Assembly: GCF_015160875.1 (NCBI RefSeq)
Contig: NZ_CP063374.1
Location: 2,108,001-2,172,000 of the forward strand
Reading direction: 5' to 3'
Length of the DNA: 64,000 nt
Origin: Streptomyces chromofuscus
GTDB taxonomy: Bacteria > Actinomycetota > Actinomycetes > Streptomycetales > Streptomycetaceae
The notes under the pieces are model-generated. The model searched no databases. It had not been told where the DNA came from and worked only from the letters and a program-made list of their open reading frames with translations. Positions 29,701 through 38,700 of the stretch are shown here, in pieces. The translations under genes were made by a program, and so were the position numbers. Each line of letters begins with the position of its first letter. Position 1 is the first letter of the stretch.

Positions 29701-29770
29701 GGGCCGCGCGGTGCCCGGGGAGTGGGCGGGGCGGACGCGCACGGCGCGGCGACCACTAGGCTCTTGGGTC

Positions 29771-30511
29771 GTGACCACCGTCCGGCTGCCGCTCTTCCCC
29801 CTGAACACGGTGCTGTTCCCGGGGCTCGTGCTCCCCTTGAACGTCTTCGAGGAGCGCTACCGCGCCATGATGCGCACGCTCGCGAAGACCCCCGAGGACG
29901 AACCGCGCCGCTTCGCCGTCGTGGCGATCCGCGACGGCCACGAGGTCGCGCCGAGCGCGCCCGGCATGCCCGACCCGACGGCGGCGCCCGAGCGGGGGCC
30001 GGCGGCCGGGTTCGGCGCCGATCCGGCCAAGGCGTTCCACGGCGTGGGCTGCGTGGCCGACGCGGCGACGATCCGGGAGCGGGCCGACGGCACGTTCGAG
30101 GTGCTGGCGACCGGGACGACCCGGGTGCGGCTGTTGTCGGTGGACGCGTCGGGGCCGTACCTCACGGCCGAGCTGGAGGAGCTGACCGAGGAGCCCGGCG
30201 ACGAGGCGGGGGCACTGGCCGAGGGGGTGCTGCGGGCGTTCCGGCAGTACCAGAAGCGGCTGGCGGGGGCGCGGGAGCGGTCATTGTCGACCGGCGGGGA
30301 GCTGCCGGACGAGCCGTCGGTGGTGTCGTACCTGGTGGCCGCCGCGATGACGCTGGACACCCCGGCGAAGCAGCGCCTGCTCCAGGCGCCCGACACGGCG
30401 TCCCGCCTGCGGGACGAGCTGAAACTCCTTCGCTCCGAGACGGCCATCCTCCGTACGCTGCCGTCACTGCCGGCGGCGGACCTGACGCGGTCGCCGACCA
30501 GCCTGAACTGA
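29771..30511 (+). CDS. LON-substrate-binding (PUA-like) domain protein
   Basis: 246 residues. The N-terminus VTTVRLPLFPLNTVLFPGLVLPLNVFEERY is the typical start of the Lon N-terminal domain, here as a stand-alone protein without the AAA or protease parts. Such proteins probably bind unfolded or damaged polypeptides; the precise role is unknown. TAGGCT lies 8 bases before the GTG and there is no ribosome site, so the mRNA may be leaderless. It is followed after 28 bases by the ybaK-like gene. Confidence 0.85.
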   Translation: MTTVRLPLFPLNTVLFPGLVLPLNVFEERYRAMMRTLAKTPEDEPRRFAVVAIRDGHEVAPSAPGMPDPTAAPERGPAAGFGADPAKAFHGVGCVADAATIRERADGTFEVLATGTTRVRLLSVDASGPYLTAELEELTEEPGDEAGALAEGVLRAFRQYQKRLAGARERSLSTGGELPDEPSVVSYLVAAAMTLDTPAKQRLLQAPDTASRLRDELKLLRSETAILRTLPSLPAADLTRSPTSLN

Positions 30512-30539
30512 CCTTCGAACGACCTGGGGAACAGCCCGG

Positions 30540-31043
30540 ATGGCCAAGAAGCCGAAGAAGAACCAGCAGTCCGGCGGCACGCCCGCGACGGTGGCACTGA
30601 CGGCGGCGGGCGTGGACTTCACGGTCCACTCCTACGACCACGACCCGTCCCACCCCTCCTACGGCGAGGAGGCGGCGGAGGCGATGGGCGTCTCACCGGA
30701 CCGCGTCTTCAAGACCCTGGTGGCGGACGTCGACGGCGCCCTGACGGTGGCGGTGGTCCCGGTGTCGGGCACGCTGGACCTGAAGGCCCTCGCCGCGGCG
30801 GTGGGCGGCAAGAAGGCGACGATGGCGGACCCGGCCCTGGCCGAGCGCACCACGGGCTACGTCCGCGGCGGCATCTCCCCCCTGGGCCAGCGCAAGAAGC
30901 TCCCCACCGTCCTGGACGCCTCGGCCTCCGCCCACACCACGATCTGCGTCTCGGCGGGCCGCCGGGGCATGGAGGTGGAGCTGTCGCCGGGAGACCTGGC
31001 CGGCCTCACGGCCGCGACCCTGGCCCCGATCGGCCGCGCCTGA
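30540..31043 (+). CDS. ybaK: Cys-tRNA(Pro)/aminoacyl-tRNA deacylase, YbaK/EbsC family
   Basis: 167 residues. YbaK-type editing domain that hydrolyses mischarged Cys-tRNA(Pro). Conserved residues are in DPSHPSYGEEAAEAMGVSPDRVFKTLV, including the catalytic Lys, and in GYVRGGISPLGQRKKLPTVLD. The N-terminus is basic (MAKKPKKNQQ). It is probably cotranscribed with the LON-domain gene. Confidence 0.9.
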   Translation: MAKKPKKNQQSGGTPATVALTAAGVDFTVHSYDHDPSHPSYGEEAAEAMGVSPDRVFKTLVADVDGALTVAVVPVSGTLDLKALAAAVGGKKATMADPALAERTTGYVRGGISPLGQRKKLPTVLDASASAHTTICVSAGRRGMEVELSPGDLAGLTAATLAPIGRA

Positions 31044-31130
31044 CCCTCGGCGGCAGCCCCGGTCCGGGTTCCCGCCCCGTCCTTCCCGACCCCTCGACGG
31101 CAGGCCCTTCCTCGGTTAAGGAGAAAGGGC

Positions 31131-31205
31131 ATGTCGAAGAGAACCCGGAAACGGAAATGGCGCGTACGCAAACGCCGGGCCAACCACGGACGGCGTCCGT
31201 CGTAG
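31131..31205 (+). CDS. Small ribosomal protein bL37 (24 residues)
   Basis: ATG at 31131 with a near-ideal AAGGAG site 8 bases before it. The product is MSKRTRKRKWRVRKRRANHG followed by RRPS. It is almost entirely Lys/Arg. Its size, composition and C-terminal ANHGRRP block match the actinobacterial 50S protein bL37 seen in mycobacterial ribosome structures. It is too short for normal gene calling. A hairpin terminator follows 20 bases downstream. Confidence 0.8.
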   Translation: MSKRTRKRKWRVRKRRANHGRRPS

Positions 31206-31224
31206 GCACCGGCGCCGGTCAGCC

Positions 31225-31253
31225 GCCCGCAGCCGATCCGGCCGGCTGCGGGC
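31225..31253. terminator. Hairpin terminator after bL37
   Basis: GCCCGCAGCCG and CGGCTGCGGGC pair over 11 bp with a 7-base loop. It lies between bL37 and a convergent membrane-protein gene. Confidence 0.65.
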
Positions 31254-31295
31254 ACCGGCGTCGAGCCGGCGCCGGGCGTCACGGAAGGGGGACAG

Positions 31296-31988
31296 CTACC
31301 GGGTCTCCCCGTGCGGCCCGTACCCCACCGGCTCGGGATCTCGGGGCCCGAACAACGCCATGAGCCCCAGATGCATCAGCAACCCGGCGAACGGCCAGGC
31401 CAGCAGCGCGCCCTTCGCCGCCAGCTTCAGCGGCGCAGAGAACGTGACGCCCTTGCCCACCGCCTTCGCGTGCGCCAGGACGTCCTGCGCGGGCCCGAGC
31501 CACACGCCCACCCGCCAGGCGAGCAGCGACCCGAGCAGGCCGCCGACCCCCAGCGCGACCACGTGCGGCACACTGCCACGCCGCCGTATCAGGAACACCA
31601 GGACGGCGCTCACCACGCCGAACGCCAGGGCGAGCAGAGTGAACGTTCCGTCGACTCCGACCGACTGCTCCCCCTCGGTGTCCCCGAGGTAGACGACCCA
31701 GACGCCGTTCGCCACGTCGCCGACCAGCGGCACCCGGGGCGCGAGCCAGTTCCACAGCAGCCCGAGCAGCACCCCGCACAGCGCCAGGACCACCGTGACC
31801 ACGGCGGCCTGACGCACCTCGGTCCTCGTCCCGGGCCCGTCCCCGTCCTCACCCTTGCCGGCGTGAGCGCCTCCCTGAGCGCCGGCACGATCGTGCGCGC
31901 CCACTGCGTGCCCGGCCCCGGCCGGGGGCCACGCGTTGTGCGAGGACTGTTCGTGCGGCGGCGGAGGCGGCGTCAACGGTGCGGTCAC
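31296..31988 (-). CDS. Membrane protein with Pro/Gly-rich cytoplasmic N-terminus (DUF2567-like)
   Basis: 230 residues. The first 58 are Pro, His, Gly and Ala rich and look disordered. Four membrane helices follow at about 60-80, 112-133, 143-162 and 192-212. The layout resembles the actinobacterial DUF2567 family, but I cannot confirm membership. The GTG at 31988 has no clear ribosome site. It lies 34 bases downstream of the ABC permease gene and may be in the same operon. Confidence 0.65.
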   Translation of the reverse strand: MTAPLTPPPPPHEQSSHNAWPPAGAGHAVGAHDRAGAQGGAHAGKGEDGDGPGTRTEVRQAAVVTVVLALCGVLLGLLWNWLAPRVPLVGDVANGVWVVYLGDTEGEQSVGVDGTFTLLALAFGVVSAVLVFLIRRRGSVPHVVALGVGGLLGSLLAWRVGVWLGPAQDVLAHAKAVGKGVTFSAPLKLAAKGALLAWPFAGLLMHLGLMALFGPRDPEPVGYGPHGETR

Positions 31989-32022
31989 CCTGACATCGTG
32001 CCAGGCCCGTCCGTGAGGCGCG

Positions 32023-32844
32023 TCACCGGACGGCGGCCCGGCGGTACGCCCAGGTGGCGGCGGCCAGTGAGATCACTCCGACCCCGGCGCACACGGCGAG
32101 GTCCGCGGCGACCCGGGTCCAGTCGGGGTGCGCGGAGAAGGTCCGCGCGTAGGCCTCGACGCCGTAGGTCGAGGGCAGCAGGTCCCGGGCGAAACGCACG
32201 ATCTGCGGCATGCGCTCCGGCGGCAGCACGCCCAGCAGCAGCGCCGCCGACATGCCGAGCTGTCCCAGCAGGGTGGCCAGCTCCGGGCGCGGCGCGAGCA
32301 GCCCGAAGGCCGCGCCGAGCCCGGACAGCGCGGCCCCGGCCAGCGGGATGACCGCCAGCAGGATCCACAGGTTGGCCAGCGGCAGGCCGAACAGCACGCA
32401 GCCGACGACGGCGGTCACCAGCGTTCCCGGCACGGTGAAGGAGGCGTAGGCCGCGGCGGCTCCGAGGACCACCGCGGCCGGCGGTACCGGGAGGGTGGCG
32501 TAGTGGTCGAGTCCGCCGGTGGCGCGCAGCTGCCCGAAGTACTGGGCCAGCAGGTTCAACGCCACGAAGGCGACGACCACGACCGACGACCCGGCGACCA
32601 CGGCCTGCGCCTCGCTGCCGCCGTCCACCACGCCCCGCATCATGATCATGATGCCGACGGACTGGAAGGTCGCCACGAACAGCAGCGGAATGCGCGCCAC
32701 CCGCGCCCGGGACAGCTGCGCCCGGTAGACGGCCGCCAGCGACGGCCACAGCCGCGCGGGCGGCGCGAGCTCGGCCGCGCCCCGGGCCGTCTCCTCGGCG
32801 GCCAGGACACTGCCCGGCAGCACCTCTGCGGGTACGACACTCAC
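32023..32844 (-). CDS. ABC-2 type transporter permease
   Basis: 273 residues, about six membrane helices after a cytoplasmic N-terminus of roughly 50 residues. It has the ABC-2 exporter form, including the LPSTYGVEAYARTF segment before the last helix. It follows the ATPase gene by 79 bases, and together they form a drug- or lipid-type exporter. The substrate is unknown. Confidence 0.85.
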   Translation of the reverse strand: MSVVPAEVLPGSVLAAEETARGAAELAPPARLWPSLAAVYRAQLSRARVARIPLLFVATFQSVGIMIMMRGVVDGGSEAQAVVAGSSVVVVAFVALNLLAQYFGQLRATGGLDHYATLPVPPAAVVLGAAAAYASFTVPGTLVTAVVGCVLFGLPLANLWILLAVIPLAGAALSGLGAAFGLLAPRPELATLLGQLGMSAALLLGVLPPERMPQIVRFARDLLPSTYGVEAYARTFSAHPDWTRVAADLAVCAGVGVISLAAATWAYRRAAVR

Positions 32845-32923
32845 CTCGCGCTGCTCCCCTTCCCCGCTTCCACTGCGGCCTTCCTGCCGTTGCGTACGGA
32901 TGCGACGGCCCGGCGTCTCACGC

Positions 32924-33943
32924 TCATGCCCTGACCAGCCCTTGCCGCGCGGCCCCGCCGAGCGCCATGTACACGTCCTCCAGGCTCGGCGTGGTCAGGG
33001 TGAAGTCGTCCAGCGCGGCGAAGGCGGCCCCGCCGGTGACCGTCGAGACGACCGCGCGGGCCTCCTCCGGCGCCAGCCGCAGCGTCCAGCGCCGCCCGGA
33101 CTGCACGACCCGGTTCCGCAGCGCGGCCACCTCCGGCACGTCCAGCGGGGCCCGCTCCCGCCACACGAGGTCGACCCGCACCTCACCGGCGACCCGCTCC
33201 TTCAGACCCGAGGGCGTGTCGCAGGCGATCACCCGCCCCTGGTCCAGGACGGCGACCCGGTCGAGGACGGTCTCGGCCTCGATGACGTTGTGGGTGACCA
33301 GCACGACGGTCGTGCCGCGCTCGGCGCGCCGCCGGTCCACGGCGGACCACACCGCCCGCCTCGCCTCGGGGTCCATCGCCGCGGTCGGCTCGTCCAGCAC
33401 CAGCAGCGGCCGCTCCCCCACCAGCGCCGCGGCGACACAGGCCAGCCGCCGCTGCCCGCCGGACAGCTTGCGCAGCGGCCGCCCGGCGATCCCGGTGAGC
33501 CCCAGCTCCTCCAGCACGGCGTCCCGCTCGTCCCGCGCCCGCCGCACGTCCAGGCCGCGCAGCCGCCCGGTGGTCTCGGCGGCGAGGGACACGGTCAGCT
33601 CGTCCAGGGCGGTGGACTCCTGACCCAGGTAGGCCAGGATCCGCGAGGCCCGCTCCGGGTGGCGCACGATGTCGTGCCCGAGGATCTCCACGCTGCCGCT
33701 GTCGGGCCGCATCAGTCCGGTCAGCTGGCGCACGAGGGTGGACTTGCCCGCGCCGTTCGGTCCGAGCAGTCCGAAGATCTCACCGCGGCGCACCTCCAGC
33801 CGCACGTCGTCGGTGGCCCTGACCTCGGGCGTTCCCGGCGCCCCGCGCCGGCCCCGCACCGCCGGATAGGTCTTCGTCAGCCCGCGCACCGCACACACGA
33901 CCTCACCACTGTCCCGGTAGGTCGGTGCCGCGCGCGTACTCAC
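32924..33943 (-). CDS. ABC transporter ATP-binding protein
   Basis: 339 residues. Walker A is GPNGAGKST, the Q-loop is YLGQES, the signature is LSGGQRR, Walker B is LLVLDEPTAAMD and the H-loop is VTHNV. A C-terminal accessory domain of about 90 residues follows, as in ABC-2 exporter ATPases. The GTG at 33943 has TAGTCT 8 bases before it and no ribosome site, so it may be leaderless. It pairs with the downstream permease. Confidence 0.92.
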   Translation of the reverse strand: MSTRAAPTYRDSGEVVCAVRGLTKTYPAVRGRRGAPGTPEVRATDDVRLEVRRGEIFGLLGPNGAGKSTLVRQLTGLMRPDSGSVEILGHDIVRHPERASRILAYLGQESTALDELTVSLAAETTGRLRGLDVRRARDERDAVLEELGLTGIAGRPLRKLSGGQRRLACVAAALVGERPLLVLDEPTAAMDPEARRAVWSAVDRRRAERGTTVVLVTHNVIEAETVLDRVAVLDQGRVIACDTPSGLKERVAGEVRVDLVWRERAPLDVPEVAALRNRVVQSGRRWTLRLAPEEARAVVSTVTGGAAFAALDDFTLTTPSLEDVYMALGGAARQGLVRA

Positions 33944-34039
33944 AAGGAACGAGACTACGGGGTCGGCCGCCGCGGTTCGCCCTCGGGGGCCCGTGTCCGG
34001 GGTCGAACCGGTCGGTGCGGACCGGACGTGCGCGCGCCC

Positions 34040-35266
34040 TTACTGCTCCACGGCGGGCGCCGGTTCCGCCGCCGTCCGGACGTCGATCTCCCGCCAGAAA
34101 CCGGCCCGGATCGCGTACCGGTCGTGCTCGTCGATCTGATCGTCCTTGTGGGCGAGCAGCCCGAACCGGGCGGCGTAGCGCAGCAGCTCCCCGTCGATCC
34201 GGTGGGGGATGCGGGGGTACATTCCGGACAGCTTCTGCAGGTGGCCCTGGTCGCCGAGCCGGGACATCCACCGCCGCGCGAACACCTGTCCGACCTCGTA
34301 GGGGTCCCCGCCGACGGTCGTGATGTCCTCCTCGCGGTCGGCCCAGCGCTGCTCCGCCGTGGTGAGCTGCGCCAGCGTCGGCATCGAAGCGACCTCGGGC
34401 GGCTCCGCGGCGGTTCCGGGGCGGTCCACCCACCCCTTGTCGGAGGACCAGCGCAGGGTCGCGGTGGCGGGCTGCGGGGGCTGCGGCCCGTGTGCCCGCA
34501 GCACCGCCAGGTCCTTGGGCGTCGGCACGCCCTTCGGTGCCGGCACCCGCTCCCCGGCGCCGTTCTGCGCGGCGGCCGGCGCGGTGCGCGGCGGCTCCTC
34601 GGCGGGCCGCTCGGCCGCCGGTGCGAGCGCGGAGTCCGGCAGCGGCGCGGACAGGATCGCGGCGATCTCCGGGCGCGGCGCGGGCGGCGGCGCGCAGATC
34701 CCGCCGAGTTCCTTGGCCCGGACCGCCTTGGTGATCCAGGTCCGGTCGAGCACGCGCCGCTCGTCGGCCTCGGCGACCAGGTCCTCGGACTGGTTGTAGT
34801 CCCCGTCGGCGGCCTGAACGGCCCACAGGTGCACGGCGACCCCGTGCTCCTTGGCGGCCATCATGCCCGGCAGCAGGTCGCCGTCGCCGGTCACCAGGAC
34901 GATGTCGGAGCAGGCGCGGTTGCGGGCCAGCTCGGTGAGCTCGGCGTGCATCGCTGCGTCGACGCCCTTCTGATTCCACCGGCCGTCACTGCGCGTGAGC
35001 GCGCCGAGCCGTACCGTGACGCGGGGCATCACGCGCAGTCTGCGGTGCTCGGGCTGCGGGACGCGGTCGGGGGCGCCGTCGAACCAGTAGATGCGCAGCA
35101 GCGGCCGTTCGGTGTCGGACTCGGCGCGTTCGCGCAACCCCTGGATGAGGGCGGCGTGATCGACGGTGATGCGGGACCGTGAAGGCTCCCCGGCGAGGAG
35201 GCTGGCGGCGGCCCCCAGCAGATACCCGGCGTCCACCAGGACGACGCAGCGGTCCACGCGACTCAC
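34040..35266 (-). CDS. NYN-domain (PIN-like nuclease) protein
   Basis: 408 residues. The N-terminal NYN/PIN-like domain has the acidic residues expected for a metal-dependent RNase: Asp12 in VVLVDAGYLLG, Asp in QKGVDAAMHAE and VTGDGDLLPGM. A Pro/Ala-rich linker (about 200-300) separates it from a C-terminal helical domain of about 100 residues. The likely role is RNA processing or decay. GTG at 35266 follows AAAGAGG closely. A GTG nine bases later has better spacing. Confidence 0.8.
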   Translation of the reverse strand: MSRVDRCVVLVDAGYLLGAAASLLAGEPSRSRITVDHAALIQGLRERAESDTERPLLRIYWFDGAPDRVPQPEHRRLRVMPRVTVRLGALTRSDGRWNQKGVDAAMHAELTELARNRACSDIVLVTGDGDLLPGMMAAKEHGVAVHLWAVQAADGDYNQSEDLVAEADERRVLDRTWITKAVRAKELGGICAPPPAPRPEIAAILSAPLPDSALAPAAERPAEEPPRTAPAAAQNGAGERVPAPKGVPTPKDLAVLRAHGPQPPQPATATLRWSSDKGWVDRPGTAAEPPEVASMPTLAQLTTAEQRWADREEDITTVGGDPYEVGQVFARRWMSRLGDQGHLQKLSGMYPRIPHRIDGELLRYAARFGLLAHKDDQIDEHDRYAIRAGFWREIDVRTAAEPAPAVEQ

Positions 35267-35488
35267 CCTCTTTCCGGGAGGTTTGCTTCGGGCTTCCTTC
35301 GAGTCTGCCCGACCACGCGGGGGTTAACGGCCGGAACTCGATCTTCGGCGTGGCGTTTCGGGGATTCGCGCGCCCCTCTCGCTCCGACGAGCCCTGTCAC
35401 ACACGGTAATTGTCCGACATGCGTTCGTTGTCAGCCTATGTGAATCTGGTCCCGGCCCTGGCCCCTAGATTCCCCAGGAGGCACCACC

Positions 35489-35653
35489 ATGGCCAAGAAC
35501 AAGAACCGTGACCGTAAGCAGCAGCACACCGGCCGCGCGCAGCAGCAGTCGGAGCAGTCGGCGGCGGAGCCGATGTCCGAACAGCACGCCGCTCAGCCGT
35601 CGCCCATAGACGGGGCCCGCAAGGGCCGGCAGAAGCGCTTCGGCCACAACTGA
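35489..35653 (+). CDS. 54-residue basic, Gln-rich protein
   Basis: ATG at 35489 with AGGAGG 7 bases upstream, a very strong site. The product begins MAKNKNRDRKQQHTGRAQQQ and ends GRQKRFGHN. It has no hydrophobic core or known domain and looks disordered. A short basic protein of this kind is common in Streptomyces. It may bind nucleic acid, which is inference. A perfect 15-bp hairpin terminator follows. Confidence 0.7.
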   Translation: MAKNKNRDRKQQHTGRAQQQSEQSAAEPMSEQHAAQPSPIDGARKGRQKRFGHN

Positions 35654-35690
35654 CATCCGCACAGCGGGCCGTTGCGGTCCAGGTACGGAA

Positions 35691-35724
35691 CGAGGGGCGC
35701 ATCCGGCATCGGATGCGCCCCTCG
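35691..35724. terminator. Perfect 15-bp hairpin terminator
   Basis: CGAGGGGCGCATCCG and its complement enclose a GCAT loop. It lies between the 54-residue gene and dnaE, which converge. Confidence 0.85.
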
Positions 35725-35745
35725 CGCACGTCGGGGAGCCGGGCC

Positions 35746-38700
35746 TCAGCCCGCCAGGCAGGACGGTCCCAGCAGCACCTTCAGGTCGCCGAACAGCGCC
35801 GGGTCGGGCTTCACCCGGTGCCGGTCCAGCCGCAGGACGGTCGTCTTCGTCGGCCCCTGGAGCTTGATCCGCACCTCACTGTCGCCCTTGTGGTGGGTGA
35901 GGATCTCACCGAGCCTGCTGATCATGGGCGGAGTGACCTTCACCGCCGGGATGGTGAGCACCACGGGCGCGTTGGTGCCCGCGTTGGACAGGTCGGGGAC
36001 CATCAGCTCCATCGCGACCAGCCGCGGTACGTCCTCCCGCTTGTCCAGGCGGCCCTTGACGAACACCACGGCGTCCTCGACGAGTTGGGTCGACACCAGC
36101 TGGTACGTCGCCGGGAAGAACATGCACTCGATGGAACCGGCGAGGTCCTCCACCGTGGCGATCGCCCAGGCGTTGCCCTGCTTGGTCATCTTGCGCTGCA
36201 GACCCGAGATGATGCCGCCGATGGTGACGACCGCGCCGTCCCCGAAGTCCCCGCCGGTGAGCTGGGCGATGCCCGCGTCGGCCTTGTCGGACAGCACGTG
36301 CTCCAGGCCGAACAGCGGGTGGTCGGAGACGTACAGACCGAGCATCTCCCGCTCCTGGGCGAGCAGGTAGGTCTTGTCCCACTCCTCCGTGGAGAACTCC
36401 ACGTCCAGACCGAAGCCCGGTTCGCTGCTCGTCTCCTCGCCCATGCCGCCGAAGAGGTCGAACTGCCCCTCCGCCTCCTTGCGCTTGACCGCGACCACGT
36501 TGTCGATCATCGGCTCGTACTGCGCCGTCAGGCCCTTGCGGGTGTGGCCCATGGTGTCGAACGCGCCCGCCTTGATCAGCGACTCCGTGGTGCGCTTGTT
36601 GCAGACGACCGCGTCAACCTTGTCGAGGTAGTCGGGGAAGGAGGAGTACTTCCCCTTCGACTTGCGGCACTTGATGATCGACTCGACGACGTTCGTGCCG
36701 ACGTTGCGCACGGCGGAGAGGCCGAAGAGGATCACGTCGTCGCCCTGCGCGGCGAAGTTCGACTCGGACTCGTTGACGTTCGGCGGGAGCACCCGGATGC
36801 CCATGCGGCGGCACTCGTTGAGGTAGACCGCCGACTTGTCCTTGTCGTCCTTGACCGAGGTGAGCAGCGCGGCCATGTACTCGGCGGGGTGGTTCGCCTT
36901 CAGGTACGCGGTCCAGTACGAGACCAGTCCGTACGCCGCCGAGTGCGCCTTGTTGAACGCGTAGCCGGCGAACGGCACCAGCACGTCCCACAGGGCCTGG
37001 ATGGCTTCGTCGCTGTAGCCGTTGTTGCGGGCGCCGGCCTGGAAGATGACGAAGTTCTTCTCCAGCTCCTCGGGCTTCTTCTTGCCCATCACGCGGCGGA
37101 GGATGTCGGCCTCGCCGAGCGAGTAGCCCGCGATGATCTGGGCGGCCTTCTGCACCTGCTCCTGATAGACGATCAGGCCGTAGGTGACGTCCAGGACCTC
37201 CTTGAGCGGCTCCTCCAGCTCGGGGTGGATCGGCGTGATCTCCTGCTGCCCGTTCTTGCGCAGGGCGTAGTTGGTGTGGGAGTTCATGCCCATCGGGCCC
37301 GGCCGGTAGAGGGCCGACACGGCGGAGATGTCCTCGAAGTTGTCGGGCTTCATCAGCCGCAGCAGCGAGCGCATGGGGCCGCCGTCGAACTGGAAGACGC
37401 CCAGGGTGTCGCCGCGCTGGAGCAGGTCGAAGGTCGTGGGGTCGTCCAGCGGCAGGGACAGCAGGTCGATGTCGAGGCCCTTGTTGGCCTTCACCATCTT
37501 GACCGCGTCGTCCATGATCGTGAGGTTGCGCAGGCCCAGGAAGTCCATCTTCAGCAGGCCGAGCGACTCACAGCTCGGGTAGTCCCACTGCGTGATGGTC
37601 ACGCCGTCGGTGTGCCTGACCCAGACGGGGACGTGGTCCGTGATGGTCTCGCTGGACATGATCACGCCGGCCGCGTGCACGCCCATCTGCCGCACCAGGC
37701 CCTCGACGCCCTTCGCGGTGTCGATGACCTTCTTGACGTCCGGCTCGTTCTCGTACATCGCCCGGATCTCGCCCGCCTCCGAGTAGCGGGGGTGCTGCGG
37801 GTCGGTGATGCCGGAGAGCGGGATGCCCTTGCCGAGGACGTCCGGCGGCATGGCCTTGGTGAGGCGGTCGCCCATCGCGTACGGGTAGCCCAGGACGCGC
37901 GCGGAGTCCTTGATGGCGTTCTTGGCCTTGATGGTGCCGTAGGTGCCGATCTGGGCGACCTTGTCGGCGCCGTACTTCTCGGTCACGTACCTGATCACCT
38001 CGGCGCGCCTGCGCTCGTCGAAGTCGATGTCGACGTCGGGCATGGAGATGCGCTCGGGGTTGAGGAACCGCTCGAAGATCAGGCCGTGCGGGATCGGGTC
38101 GAGGTCGGTGATGCCGAGGGCGTAGGCGACGATCGAGCCGGCCGCGGAGCCTCGGCCGGGGCCGACCGCGATGCCCTGCTTCTTGGCCCACATGATGAAG
38201 TCGGCGACCACGAGGAAGTAGCCGGGGAAGCCCATCGAGATGATCGTGTCCATCTCGTACTCGACCTGCTTCATGCGGTCGTCCGGGATGCCGTCCGGGA
38301 AGCGGCGCTGCATGCCGCGCATGGTCTCCTCGCGGAACCAGCTGACCTCGGTGTACCCCTCCGGGATGTCGAACTTGGGCATCAGGTCGCGCTTCTCGAA
38401 CATGCCCGTGGTGTCGACCATCTCGGCGATCAGCAGGGTGTTGGCGCAGCCCTCCTGCCAGGCGTCCGAGGAGTCGATGGCGTACATCTCGTCCGTGGAC
38501 TTCAGGTAGTAGCCGGTGCCGTCGAACTTGAAGCGGTCCGGGTCGGAGAGGTTCTTGCCGGTCTGGATGCACAGCAGCGCGTCGTGGGCGCCCGCCTCGT
38601 GCGCGTACGTGTAGTGCGAGTCGTTGGTGACCAGCGGGGGGATGCCGAGCTTCCGGCCGATCTCCAGCAGTCCGTCGCGGACCCGGCGCTCGATCTCGAT

